DNA from: Acidimicrobiaceae bacterium
GTDB lineage: Bacteria > Actinomycetota > Acidimicrobiia > Acidimicrobiales > RAAP-2
Direction of reading: 5' to 3'
Assembly (NCBI GenBank): GCA_027306605.1
Contig: DAHUZK010000078.1
Coordinates: 92,856 to 156,855 of the forward strand
DNA: 64,000 bases
The translations under genes were made by a program, and so were the position numbers. The notes below the pieces were generated by a model. It did no database searches. It was not told the DNA's origin and saw nothing but the letters and a program-made list of their open reading frames with translations. Shown in pieces: positions 52,828-61,197 of this stretch (position 1 is its first letter; each line of letters begins with the position of its first letter).

Positions 52828-53547
52828 GTGGGAGAGCCGCGCCGTATCGTGCTCAAGATGTCGGGGGAGGCGTTGGCCTCTGCCGCCTCCGACGAGACCA
52901 TCGACGCCGCCACGGTCGAGCGCATGGCCAAGGAGATGGCGCGGGCGATGGATGGTGGGGGCCTCGAGCTGGCGGTGGTCGTCGGCGGCGGCAACATCTG
53001 GCGCGGCAGGACCGGCGAGAGCGGCGGCATGGACCGGGCCACGTCGGATGCCATGGGCATGCTCGGCACGGTGATCAACGCGCTGGCACTCCAGGACGCG
53101 CTCGAACAGCAGAACCAGCCCACCCGGGTTCTCACCGCGCTGAGCATGGCCGAGGTGGCCGAGCCCTACATCCGGCGCCGCGCCATCCGGCACCTCGAGA
53201 AGGGGCGCATCGTGATCTTCGCCGCCGGCATGGGCAACCCGTTCTTCACCACCGACACGCCGGCCGCGTTGCGAGCCGCCGAGATCGGCGCCGAGCTCCT
53301 CTGCAAGGGCACCCACTCGGGGGTGGACGGCGTCTACAGCGCCGACCCCAAGCTCGACCCGACGGCGACCCGCTACGACGAGATCTCCTTCATGGAGGTG
53401 ATCAGCCGTGACCTGCGGATCATGGACCTGACCGCCATCACCTTCTGCAAGGACAACAACCTGCCGATCCGGGTCTTCGACCTGATGATCCCCGGGAACA
53501 TCCCCCGTGCGCTCAGCGGCGAGCGGATCGGTACGCTGGTCCGTTGA
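52828..53547 (+). CDS. pyrH: Uridylate kinase
   Basis: The 239-residue enzyme phosphorylates UMP in pyrimidine synthesis. It has VLKMSGEALA near residue 7, VVVGGGNIWRG near residue 50, the TTDTPAALRAAEIGAELLCKGTHSGVDGVYSADP region (split, about residues 145-175) and DLMIPGNI at the end. Hexameric bacterial UMP kinases are controlled by GTP and UTP. GTG 52828 is used. Its stop shares one base with the frr ATG (TGATG), so frr is translated by re-initiation. Confidence 0.97.
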   Translation: MGEPRRIVLKMSGEALASAASDETIDAATVERMAKEMARAMDGGGLELAVVVGGGNIWRGRTGESGGMDRATSDAMGMLGTVINALALQDALEQQNQPTRVLTALSMAEVAEPYIRRRAIRHLEKGRIVIFAAGMGNPFFTTDTPAALRAAEIGAELLCKGTHSGVDGVYSADPKLDPTATRYDEISFMEVISRDLRIMDLTAITFCKDNNLPIRVFDLMIPGNIPRALSGERIGTLVR

Positions 53548-54116
53548 TGGACGAGGACCTGGCAGGGCTGGTCACCGAGGACACCAGGGAGAAGATGGGC
53601 AAAGCCGTCGACCACGTCCGTCACGAGATGGGGAACGTGAGGACGGGCCGGGCATCGTCCGCGCTCGTCGAGACGCTGATGGTCGACTACTACGGGACGC
53701 CGACCCAGCTCCGCCAGCTGGCCGGCTTCAGCGTGCCCGACGCCATGCTGCTCGTCGTCTCCCCGTACGACAAGGGATCCCTCGGAGCCATAGAGAAGGC
53801 GATCATGACCTCGGACCTCGGGATCAACCCCACCAACGACGGGGCGGTCATCCGTTTGGCCTTTCCGCCCCTGACCGAAGAGCGGCGCAAGGAGCTGGTC
53901 AAGGTCGTCCGGCACAAAGCAGAGGAGGGCAGGGTCGCAGTGCGGAACCTGCGCCGAGCGGGCCGCCACGAGCTCGAGTCCCTCCAGAAGGACGGAGAGC
54001 TCACCACCGACGAGCTGGAGCGCACCGAGAAGGAGCTCGAGAAGATCACCCACGAGCAGGTCGCGCTGATCGACCAGCTGCTCGCGCACAAAGAGCAAGA
54101 GCTGCTGCAGGTCTGA
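53547..54116 (+). CDS. frr: Ribosome recycling factor
   Basis: The 189-residue protein splits post-termination ribosomes with EF-G. The family landmarks are HVRHEMGNVRTGRASSALVE near residue 23, TNDGAVIRLAFPPLTEERRKEL near residue 95, AVRNLRRAGRHELE and the helical coiled-coil domain. ATG 53547 overlaps the pyrH stop by one base; a TTG three bases earlier is also in frame. uppS, which often follows frr, is absent; cdsA comes next. Confidence 0.97.
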   Translation: MDEDLAGLVTEDTREKMGKAVDHVRHEMGNVRTGRASSALVETLMVDYYGTPTQLRQLAGFSVPDAMLLVVSPYDKGSLGAIEKAIMTSDLGINPTNDGAVIRLAFPPLTEERRKELVKVVRHKAEEGRVAVRNLRRAGRHELESLQKDGELTTDELERTEKELEKITHEQVALIDQLLAHKEQELLQV

Positions 54117-54130
54117 GGAGCGACGAGACG

Positions 54131-55897
54131 ATGGCCGACGACAGGGACGACTGGGACGACTTCGACGAGGGCTTCGCGGGATTCGGTCCTCCCTCCGACG
54201 AGGAGGGGGACGAGGACCTGCCGACGTACCACTCTGGCCGCGTGCGCATCATCGGCGCCGAACCCGCCGGCGACAGCGTGCGCGAGGTGACCGGTCCGGT
54301 GGCCGAGGAGCCCGAGATGCCGCACTGGAACGACGCGCCGACGGGGCAGGTGCCGGCGGTGCTCGATCGCAGCACCGGTGAGGAGCAGCTGGTGGCGCCA
54401 CCGACCTGGCGCGAGGAGGAAACGGACTGGGAGGCCCAGGAGGAGGTGTTCGAGCCGGCCATGCTGTCCGGCGACCTGCCGGCGGTCGGCGCGCTGCTGG
54501 GCGAGCGCGAGCGAGACGACGTCGACGTCGAACGCCAGCCCTGGCACTTCGAGACGGACGACACGCTCGTCATCCCGCCCGAGCCCGGGTTCGAGGCCCC
54601 CGCCGAACCTGCCGGGCCCGCCGAACCTGCAGGGCCCCAACCGGCCCACGCCCGCGTCGACGATCCGATGAGTGCTCCCGCCTCGGCCTGGGAGCCCGAG
54701 GCGGACTGGGAGTCCGTGTCACCCTGGTTGCCGCCGTCGGAGCATGAGCCGGCCGCGGAAACGCAGCCGGCCGCGGCCTGGGAGCCCGAGGCGGACTGGG
54801 CGTCGGAGCCGGCGGCATCGCCGGCGTGGGAGCCGTCGGGGCCCGAGCCCCGGACCTCGGTGGAACCCGGTCTCGAGCCGGCCGAGCCCGGTCCGCGCGT
54901 GACCCCCCTGACGGCCGGCGCATCGGCGGCGGCCTCCCGGCTGAGCCCGCCGGAGCCGCCCGAGCAGAAGACCCGGGTCCCGCGGACGACGCGAGTCAGC
55001 GGGACCACGCGCACCGGGAACGTGAGCGCCGCCGGCGCCGCCGGCGCCGCCGGGACCGCCGGCACCGCCGGCACCGCCGGTCGCGACATGCGGGTCGCCG
55101 TTGGCTCGGGGTTGCTGCTCGGGATCGTGGCGCTGATCTGCTTCGCCGCCGGGAACGTGGCCACCATGCTGATCGTGTCGGTCGTCGTGTTGCTCGCCGC
55201 GGCCGAGGCCTATGCCGCCTTCCGGCGTGCACATCAGCACCCGGCGACGCTGCTGGGCCTCGTCGCCGTGCTGTCGTTGCTGATCGAGGCCTACAACAAG
55301 GGTGTCGCAGCGCTGCCACTGGTGCTCGTGCTCCTCGTGGCAGGGTCGTTCGTCTGGTATCTGGCGCGGGTCGAACCCTCCGCCGAGCCCGTCTCGGGCA
55401 TCACCTCGACCGTGTTCGTGTTCGTGTGGGTCGGAGTCTTCGGTTCCTTCGCCGCGCTCATGCTCAACCCCAACCTGTTCCCGGACCGCCACGGCATCGC
55501 CTTCATCTTGGCCGCGGTGATCGTCACCGTCGCCGACGACATCGCATCGCTCCTCATCGGCTCGGCGATGGGCCGCCGCCCGCTGGCTCCGTCCGTCAGC
55601 CCCAACAAGAGCTGGGAGGGCCTGCTGGGTGGGGCGGTCGTCGCCATCATCGTGTCGGTGATCGTCGTCCACTTCATCCATCCGTGGACGCTGGGCAAGG
55701 CCGCGCTCTTCGGTGTCGTCGTGGCCGTCGTGGCCCCGCTGGGTGACCTGAGCCAGTCGATGATCAAGCGGCATCTCGGCGTCAAGGACATGGGCCGGAT
55801 CCTCCCCGGGCACGGGGGCATCCTCGACCGGGTCGACGGACTGCTCTTCGTCATCCCCGCCACGTACTTCGTGGTGAAGGCGATGCACCTCGGATGA
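54131..55897 (+). CDS. cdsA: Phosphatidate cytidylyltransferase with long acidic N-terminal extension
   Basis: The 588-residue protein makes CDP-diacylglycerol from phosphatidate and CTP at the membrane. The catalytic part starts near residue 320, with about eight hydrophobic segments and the signature SMIKRHLGVKDMG followed by PGHGGILDR. The first 319 residues are disordered, acidic and Pro/Glu/Ala-rich. They include the repeated motif AWEPEADW (two copies) and a Gly-Ala-Thr repeat just before the first helix. Usual CdsA proteins have about 260-300 residues, so the extension more than doubles the length. ATG 54131 lies 14 bases after frr and has GAGGAGCG upstream. Confidence 0.94.
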   Translation: MADDRDDWDDFDEGFAGFGPPSDEEGDEDLPTYHSGRVRIIGAEPAGDSVREVTGPVAEEPEMPHWNDAPTGQVPAVLDRSTGEEQLVAPPTWREEETDWEAQEEVFEPAMLSGDLPAVGALLGERERDDVDVERQPWHFETDDTLVIPPEPGFEAPAEPAGPAEPAGPQPAHARVDDPMSAPASAWEPEADWESVSPWLPPSEHEPAAETQPAAAWEPEADWASEPAASPAWEPSGPEPRTSVEPGLEPAEPGPRVTPLTAGASAAASRLSPPEPPEQKTRVPRTTRVSGTTRTGNVSAAGAAGAAGTAGTAGTAGRDMRVAVGSGLLLGIVALICFAAGNVATMLIVSVVVLLAAAEAYAAFRRAHQHPATLLGLVAVLSLLIEAYNKGVAALPLVLVLLVAGSFVWYLARVEPSAEPVSGITSTVFVFVWVGVFGSFAALMLNPNLFPDRHGIAFILAAVIVTVADDIASLLIGSAMGRRPLAPSVSPNKSWEGLLGGAVVAIIVSVIVVHFIHPWTLGKAALFGVVVAVVAPLGDLSQSMIKRHLGVKDMGRILPGHGGILDRVDGLLFVIPATYFVVKAMHLG

Positions 55898-55901
55898 CCT
55901 G

Positions 55902-57071
55902 ATGCGTACGGTCAGCCTGATGGGCTCGACGGGCTCTGTCGGCACCCAGGCGCTCGACGTCGTCCGCCACGAGCCGGCCCGCTTCCGTGTCCACGCGCTC
56001 GCCGCGCGCGGCTCCGTCGACACCCTGCTGGCCCAGGCCGCCGAGTTCCGCCCCGCCGTGGTCGTCATCGGCGACGCTGCGCGCTACGGCGAGGTGCTCG
56101 CCGGCGCCCCTGCCGGCACCGAGGTGCTGGTGGGGGCCGAGGGCATGGTGGAGGCAGCCCGCACCGCCGACGTCGTCCTCAACGCGGTCGTCGGTTTCGC
56201 CGGCCTCCCCGTGACGATGGCGGCGCTCGAGGCGGGCAAGCGCCTGGCGCTCGCCAACAAGGAGTCGCTGATCGCCGGCGCCCCCGTCGTGCAGAAGGCC
56301 CGCCGCACGCCGGGCGCCGAGATCGTGCCCGTCGACTCGGAGCACTGCGCCCTGCACCAGTGCCTGGCCTCGGTACAGGGGGCGACCGACGTGGCACGCC
56401 TGCTCCTGACGGCGTCGGGTGGGCCCTTCCGGGGGTGGCCCGAGGACCGCTTGGCGGGCGTCACCGTGGCGGATGCGCTGGCCCACCCCACCTGGTCCAT
56501 GGGGCCGAAGATCACGGTCGACTCGTCCACGTTGATGAACAAGGGCCTCGAGGTGATCGAGGCTCACGAGCTCTTCGGGATCGACTACGACCGCATCGAC
56601 ATCGTGGTGCACCCGCAGTCGATCGTGCATTCGATGGTCGAGCTGCGCGACGGCTCGACCCTGGCCCAGCTGGCCGACACCGACATGCGCCTGCCCATCG
56701 GCTACGCGCTCGGCTGGCCCGACCGTCTGGCGACGTCCTTCGCCGCTCTCCGCTGGTCCGAGCCGCGCACGCTCACTTTCGAGCCGCCGGATCGATCCGT
56801 GTTCCGCTGCATCGACCTGGCCTACGCCGCGGGTCGTCACGGCGGCTCCGCTCCCGCCTGGCTCAGCGCGGCCAACGAGGTGGCCGTCGGCGCGTTCCTG
56901 GAGGGGAGGCTGGACTGGGCCGCCATCGCCGACGTGGTGGAGGAGACGCTGGCGGCCTGGTCCGACGACCACGTGGACCACGTGGAAGGGGTGTTGGCAG
57001 CCGATGCGGAAGCCCGGGCCCGCGCCGGGGCAATCGTGGCCCGACGTCGGACCGCCGCGGGCGACCGGTAG
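55902..57071 (+). CDS. dxr: 1-deoxy-D-xylulose 5-phosphate reductoisomerase
   Basis: The 389-residue NADPH-dependent enzyme makes methylerythritol phosphate, the committed step of the MEP isoprenoid pathway. The dinucleotide loop MGSTGSVGTQALDV lies at residues 7-20, ALANKESLIAGAP near residue 119, the metal ligands in VPVDSEHCALHQCL near residue 146 and the GPKITVDSSTLMNKGLEVIEA stretch (split) near residue 204. The length is normal. It starts 4 bases after cdsA. ispG lies two genes downstream, so two MEP steps are clustered. Confidence 0.97.
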   Translation: MRTVSLMGSTGSVGTQALDVVRHEPARFRVHALAARGSVDTLLAQAAEFRPAVVVIGDAARYGEVLAGAPAGTEVLVGAEGMVEAARTADVVLNAVVGFAGLPVTMAALEAGKRLALANKESLIAGAPVVQKARRTPGAEIVPVDSEHCALHQCLASVQGATDVARLLLTASGGPFRGWPEDRLAGVTVADALAHPTWSMGPKITVDSSTLMNKGLEVIEAHELFGIDYDRIDIVVHPQSIVHSMVELRDGSTLAQLADTDMRLPIGYALGWPDRLATSFAALRWSEPRTLTFEPPDRSVFRCIDLAYAAGRHGGSAPAWLSAANEVAVGAFLEGRLDWAAIADVVEETLAAWSDDHVDHVEGVLAADAEARARAGAIVARRRTAAGDR

Positions 57072-57074
57072 CGT
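57069..57074 (+). promoter_or_regulatory. -10 box of rseP overlapping the dxr stop codon
   Basis: TAGCGT begins with the TAG stop of dxr and ends 10 bases before ATG 57085. Confidence 0.42.
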
Positions 57075-57084
57075 TGACGGTGCG

Positions 57085-58419
57085 ATGACGCTCACCGAGA
57101 AGCAGGCAGGGGCGGGTGCCCCGGCCCTCGGTCCCGGTGCCGGTGGGACCGGGGGCGGCGAGCCGACGGGCCCTCCCGCCGCGGCGGGTGGCCTGAGCCG
57201 GGTCCTCCAGCTCCTCGTCGCCGTGGCGGTGCTGTCGGCCGTCTTCGTCGCCCTGGGCCTGGGGGACCTGCTTCTCTTCATCGCGATCCTCGTCGCCATC
57301 GTGATGCTCCACGAGCTGGGCCACTTCGTCACGGCCAAGTGGGCCGGCATGAAGGTGACCGAGTACTTCGTGGGTTTCGGACCGCGGCTGTGGTCGGTGC
57401 GCCGGGGCGAGACCGAGTACGGGGTCAAGGCGATCCCCGCCGGGGGGTACGTCCGCATCACCGGCTTCACGTCGACCGAAGAGGTGGCAGAGGAGGACGA
57501 GCCACGGGCCTACCGCTCACAGCCCTTCCACCAGCGCATCATCGTGGCCTCGGCCGGGTCGGTGATGCACTTCCTCATCGCGTTCGTCCTGGCGCTGATC
57601 GTCGTCTTCGGCTACGGGCAGCTGTCCAACAACTACACGGTGAACGCGCTGGAGCATTGGCCCGGGAAGGCGACCCCGGCCGCTCTGGCCGGCCTCAAGG
57701 CGGGGGACACCATCGTCTCCATAAACGGCAAGTCCTTCGCCACGCCCACCACCATGACGGACATCGTGCAGCACTCGGTCGGCAAGCCGCTGGACTTCGG
57801 GGTCGAGCGCGACGGGCGACTGATCCACGTTCGGGCCACCCCGGAGAGCGGAAAGGGCATCACGGTCGGCGGACAGCCACTGGCCAATCGCGGCTACATC
57901 GGGGTCGCCATCAGCCCGGCCACGACATCGGTCGGGGTCCTGGCCGCTCCGGGCGCGGCGCTCTCCATGATCGGGAACATCGCCGGCCAGACGGCGAGCG
58001 GGGCCGGCCAGCTGTTCTCGCCGCACGGGCTGTGGTCGATCTTCCACCAGGTGACGAACACGCACGCCGGGGCGAAGGCCGCCAATGACCCCGGATCGGC
58101 GCCGCGTCCCCTCTCCATCGTGGGCATCGCCAGCGTCGGCTCCCAGACGGAGCAGGCGGGTGTCCTCGCCGTGCTGTCGTTCCTGATCGCCATCAACATC
58201 GCGTTCGGGATCTTCAACATGCTGCCGATGATCCCGCTCGACGGCGGGCACGTCGCCATCGCCGCCTACGAGTGGATCCGCACCAGAAAGGGCCAGCCCT
58301 ACTACCGCGCCGACATCAACAAGCTGATGCCGGTGGCTGCCGTGTTCATCTCCTTCCTCCTGCTGTTCGTCGTGGCCAGCGTGTACCTCGACATCACCCA
58401 TCCGCTGCACCTGCGCTGA
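57085..58419 (+). CDS. rseP: Site-2 intramembrane metalloprotease, RseP/RIP1-like
   Basis: The 444-residue membrane protease cleaves anti-sigma factors or signal-peptide remnants within the membrane. A Gly/Ala/Pro-rich cytosolic head of about 35 residues precedes the first helices. The zinc motif HELGH lies near residue 76, followed by FGPRLWSVRRGETEYGVKAIPAGGYV (split). A PDZ domain sits near residues 195-270 (GLKAGDTIVSINGKSF). The third zinc ligand lies in the NMLPMIPLDGGH motif near residue 380. ATG 57085 was chosen. The dxr-rseP-ispG order is the usual actinobacterial one. Confidence 0.95.
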   Translation: MTLTEKQAGAGAPALGPGAGGTGGGEPTGPPAAAGGLSRVLQLLVAVAVLSAVFVALGLGDLLLFIAILVAIVMLHELGHFVTAKWAGMKVTEYFVGFGPRLWSVRRGETEYGVKAIPAGGYVRITGFTSTEEVAEEDEPRAYRSQPFHQRIIVASAGSVMHFLIAFVLALIVVFGYGQLSNNYTVNALEHWPGKATPAALAGLKAGDTIVSINGKSFATPTTMTDIVQHSVGKPLDFGVERDGRLIHVRATPESGKGITVGGQPLANRGYIGVAISPATTSVGVLAAPGAALSMIGNIAGQTASGAGQLFSPHGLWSIFHQVTNTHAGAKAANDPGSAPRPLSIVGIASVGSQTEQAGVLAVLSFLIAINIAFGIFNMLPMIPLDGGHVAIAAYEWIRTRKGQPYYRADINKLMPVAAVFISFLLLFVVASVYLDITHPLHLR

Positions 58420-58421
58420 CC

Positions 58422-59651
58422 GTGGAGCTCTCCTCCTCCCTCCTGTCGCCCCGACGGCCCACTCGCCGCATCATGCTGGGCGAGGTGCCGATCGGCGACG
58501 GGGCGCCGATCAGCGTGCAGTCGATGACGACGACGAAGACGGCCGACGTCGACGGCACGCTGGCGCAGATCTACGCGCTGGCCGCAGCGGGGGCGGACAT
58601 CGTCCGCTGCACGTGCAACGAGGAGGCGGCGGCAGAGGGCCTGGCCCACATCGTGCCGCGGGCCCCGGTGCCCATCGTCGCCGACATCCACTTCCACCAC
58701 GAAATGGCCCTGGCTGCCCTGGAGGCGGGGGTGCAGGGCCTCCGGCTCAATCCGGGGAACCTGCGCAAGGAAGCCGAGATCAAGGAAGTCGCCGCCGAGG
58801 CCCGTGACCGCGGGGTGCCGATCCGCATCGGCGTCAACGCCGGGTCGCTGCACCCGGACCTGTACAAGAAGTACGGCGGGGCCACGCCCGAGGCCCTGGT
58901 CGAGTCGGCCCGGCACGAGCTGGCGCTCTTCGAGGAGGTCGGTTTCGACGACGTCAAGATCTCGGTCAAGGCGTCCTCGGTCGCCTTGATGATCGCGGCC
59001 TACCGGCTGGCCTCGGAGACCTTCGACCACCCGCTCCATCTGGGGGTGACCGAAGCGGGCCCACCGCCCGGGGGCCTGGTGAAGGGCACCGCCGGCATCG
59101 GCACGCTGCTCGCCGAGGGGATCGGTGACACCATCCGCTTCTCCCTGACCGCGGATCCGGTGCAAGAGGCGCGGGCGGGCCGCCAGTTGCTGGAGTCACT
59201 GGGTCTGCGCGAGCGCAAGGGCCTCGACCTGATCGCCTGCCCGTCGTGCGGCCGGGCCCAGGTCGACGTGATCGCCGTGGCCAAAGAGGCCCAGGACGCT
59301 CTCGAGGAGCTCAGCCTGCCGATCCAGGTCGCCGTCATGGGTTGCGTGGTCAACGGTCCGGGCGAGGCGCGGGAGGCGGACCTCGGGATCGCGGCCGGAA
59401 GACAGAAGGGACACCTCTTCATCCGGGGCAAGATCGTCCGGGTCGTCCCGGAGGCCGACATGGTGCGGGCTCTCGTCGAGGAGGCGGAGCGGCTCGTGGC
59501 CGAAGGCATCGAGGCGCGCATGGCGGCGGCGGACACCGGTGCCGAGGCCGAGGCCGAGGCCGACCGGCGCGCGCTGCTCGACACCACGGGAGCCGATCCC
59601 AACCACACCGCGGAGAAGATAGAGATCATCAGGCGTCACGGCGACAGCTAG
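58422..59651 (+). CDS. ispG: 4-hydroxy-3-methylbut-2-enyl-diphosphate synthase
   Basis: The 409-residue iron-sulphur enzyme converts methylerythritol cyclodiphosphate to HMBPP, the penultimate MEP step. It has PISVQSMTTTKTADVDGTL near residue 27, ADIHFHHEMALAAL near residue 87, VRCTCNEEAA and GVNAGSL. The [4Fe-4S] ligands lie in CPSCGRAQVD near residue 272 and MGCVVNGPGE near residue 306. GTG 58422 is three bases after rseP. A Glu/Ala-rich insertion (AEAEAEADR) precedes the C-terminus. Confidence 0.97.
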   Translation: MELSSSLLSPRRPTRRIMLGEVPIGDGAPISVQSMTTTKTADVDGTLAQIYALAAAGADIVRCTCNEEAAAEGLAHIVPRAPVPIVADIHFHHEMALAALEAGVQGLRLNPGNLRKEAEIKEVAAEARDRGVPIRIGVNAGSLHPDLYKKYGGATPEALVESARHELALFEEVGFDDVKISVKASSVALMIAAYRLASETFDHPLHLGVTEAGPPPGGLVKGTAGIGTLLAEGIGDTIRFSLTADPVQEARAGRQLLESLGLRERKGLDLIACPSCGRAQVDVIAVAKEAQDALEELSLPIQVAVMGCVVNGPGEAREADLGIAAGRQKGHLFIRGKIVRVVPEADMVRALVEEAERLVAEGIEARMAAADTGAEAEAEADRRALLDTTGADPNHTAEKIEIIRRHGDS

Positions 59652-59654
59652 CCT
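59649..59654 (+). promoter_or_regulatory. -10 box of proS overlapping the ispG stop codon
   Basis: TAGCCT begins with the TAG stop of ispG and ends 6 bases before ATG 59661. Confidence 0.45.
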
Positions 59655-59660
59655 GCTCCG

Positions 59661-61073
59661 ATGGGCAAGGGCGCCATCGTCACGCGCGCCGAGGACTTCC
59701 CGCGTTGGTACCAGGAGGTCATCGCCGGTGCGGAGATGGCGGACAACGGGCCGGCTCGGGGCACCATGGTCATCCGCCCGTGGGGCTATGGCATCTGGGA
59801 GCTGATGCAGGCCGAGCTCGACCGCCGCATCAAGGAGACGGGGGCCGAGAACGCCTACTTCCCGCTCTTCATCCCCGAGGGCTTCCTGAAGCTCGAGGCA
59901 GAGCACGTGGAGGGTTTCGCACCCGAGCTCGCCGTCGTGACACATGGCGGCGGCAAGGAGCTCGAGGAGCCGCTGATCGTGCGACCGACCAGCGAGACCG
60001 TGATCAACAGCTTCTTCTCGAAGTGGATCCAGAGCCACCGCGACCTGCCGCTCCTCCTCAACCAGTGGGCCAACGTGGTGCGCTGGGAGTTGCGCCCCCG
60101 TCTCTTCCTGCGCACCACCGAGTTCCTCTGGCAGGAGGGCCATACGGCCCACGCCACCGAGGACGATGCCCGCGCCTGCGCGCTGCGGATCCTCGACGAC
60201 GTCTACCGCTCGACCATGGAGGACGCGCTGGCGGTCCCGGTGCTCACCGGGCACAAGACCGCGCGCGAGCGCTTCGCCGGTGCCAACCGGACATGGACGT
60301 GCGAGGGGATGATGGGCGACGGCAAGGCGCTCCAGATGGGCACGAGCCACGAGCTCGGGCAGAACTTCGCGGTCCCCTTCGACATCACCTTCTCGAATGC
60401 GTCGGGCACGCTCGAGCACGTGTGGCAGACGTCGTGGGGCGTCTCGACGCGCCTGGTCGGCGCGCTGGTCATGGCACACGGAGACGATTTCGGGCTGCGT
60501 CTGCCCCCGGCACTGGCCCCGGCCCAGGTCGTGGTGCTGGTGGTGAAGGACGCGCCGGGGGTGCGGGCCGCCGCCGATGCGCTGGTGGCGGAGCTGAGGC
60601 GCGCGGGGCACCGGGTCCGCCTCGACGACCGCACCGAGACGAGCTTCGGCCGCCGGAGCGTGGACTGGGAGCTCAAGGGAGTGCCGGCCCGGGTCGAGCT
60701 GGGCCCGCGCGACCTTGCCGAGGGCAACGTCACCGTCGTCACGCGGCACCGGCGTGAGAAGCAGACCGTGGCCCTGGGAGCCGCGGCCGCCACGGTCGCC
60801 CGGATCCTGGCCGCCGCCGGCGCCCAGCTCCTGGCCGAGGCGACGGCCGCCCGTGACGCCCGGACCGCCGAGGTCGCCACCCTCGAGGAGGCGGTGGAGG
60901 CCGGCACGGCCGGCTTCGCGCGTGTGCCCATGGGGGCACTCGGGCCCGAGGGCGAGGACCGCCTGGCCCAGCACGCCCTCTCGGTGCGGTGCCTGCAGCG
61001 CCCCGACGGCTCGCTGGCCCGACCCGGCGACGACGACGCCGGCCTCGTGGCGGTGGTCGCCCGGTCGTATTGA
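59661..61073 (+). CDS. proS: Prolyl-tRNA synthetase, archaeal/eukaryotic-like short form
   Basis: The 470-residue class II synthetase charges tRNA-Pro. Class II motif 2 is visible as RWELRPRLFLRTTEFLWQEGH near residue 134 (split), and motif 3 lies later. The start AEDFPRWYQEVIAGAEMADNG, the RGTMVIRPWGYGIWE block and VRPTSETVI are typical of the archaeal/eukaryotic-like ProRS. The editing insertion of the long bacterial form is missing. A C-terminal zinc-type extension is represented only in part. ATG 59661 has a -10 box 6 bases upstream that uses the ispG stop. The next gene, rimP, has a separate promoter. Confidence 0.95.
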   Translation: MGKGAIVTRAEDFPRWYQEVIAGAEMADNGPARGTMVIRPWGYGIWELMQAELDRRIKETGAENAYFPLFIPEGFLKLEAEHVEGFAPELAVVTHGGGKELEEPLIVRPTSETVINSFFSKWIQSHRDLPLLLNQWANVVRWELRPRLFLRTTEFLWQEGHTAHATEDDARACALRILDDVYRSTMEDALAVPVLTGHKTARERFAGANRTWTCEGMMGDGKALQMGTSHELGQNFAVPFDITFSNASGTLEHVWQTSWGVSTRLVGALVMAHGDDFGLRLPPALAPAQVVVLVVKDAPGVRAAADALVAELRRAGHRVRLDDRTETSFGRRSVDWELKGVPARVELGPRDLAEGNVTVVTRHRREKQTVALGAAAATVARILAAAGAQLLAEATAARDARTAEVATLEEAVEAGTAGFARVPMGALGPEGEDRLAQHALSVRCLQRPDGSLARPGDDDAGLVAVVARSY

Positions 61074-61082
61074 CGCCGAGAT

Positions 61083-61091
61083 TGCTATAAT
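61083..61091 (+). promoter_or_regulatory. Extended -10 promoter of the rimP-nusA operon
   Basis: TTGCTATAAT contains an extended TGn and a perfect TATAAT (61086-61091), the most consensus-like -10 in the window, just after proS. No good -35 is seen at the standard distance, as expected for an extended -10 promoter. Confidence 0.72.
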
Positions 61092-61128
61092 TCCCAGGCT
61101 GTCCATATTGAAATCAGTACCTCGTTGG

Positions 61129-61158
61129 AGCGTGGGCTGCGGCCCACGCTTTCGTTTT
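61129..61158 (+). terminator. Attenuator hairpin in the rimP leader
   Basis: A 9-bp stem AGCGTGGGC/GCCCACGCT (61129-61137 with 61142-61150, loop TGCG) is followed by TTCGTTTT (61151-61158), an intrinsic terminator about 30 bases after the predicted transcription start. Similar GTGGGC/GCCCAC hairpins precede rimP in many bacteria, where readthrough is thought to set nusA operon expression. The rimP start is 40 bases further on. Confidence 0.72.
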
Positions 61159-61197
61159 GCGGGGGAGGTCCACGGAGCACGAGAGGAGGTGGCGGCG

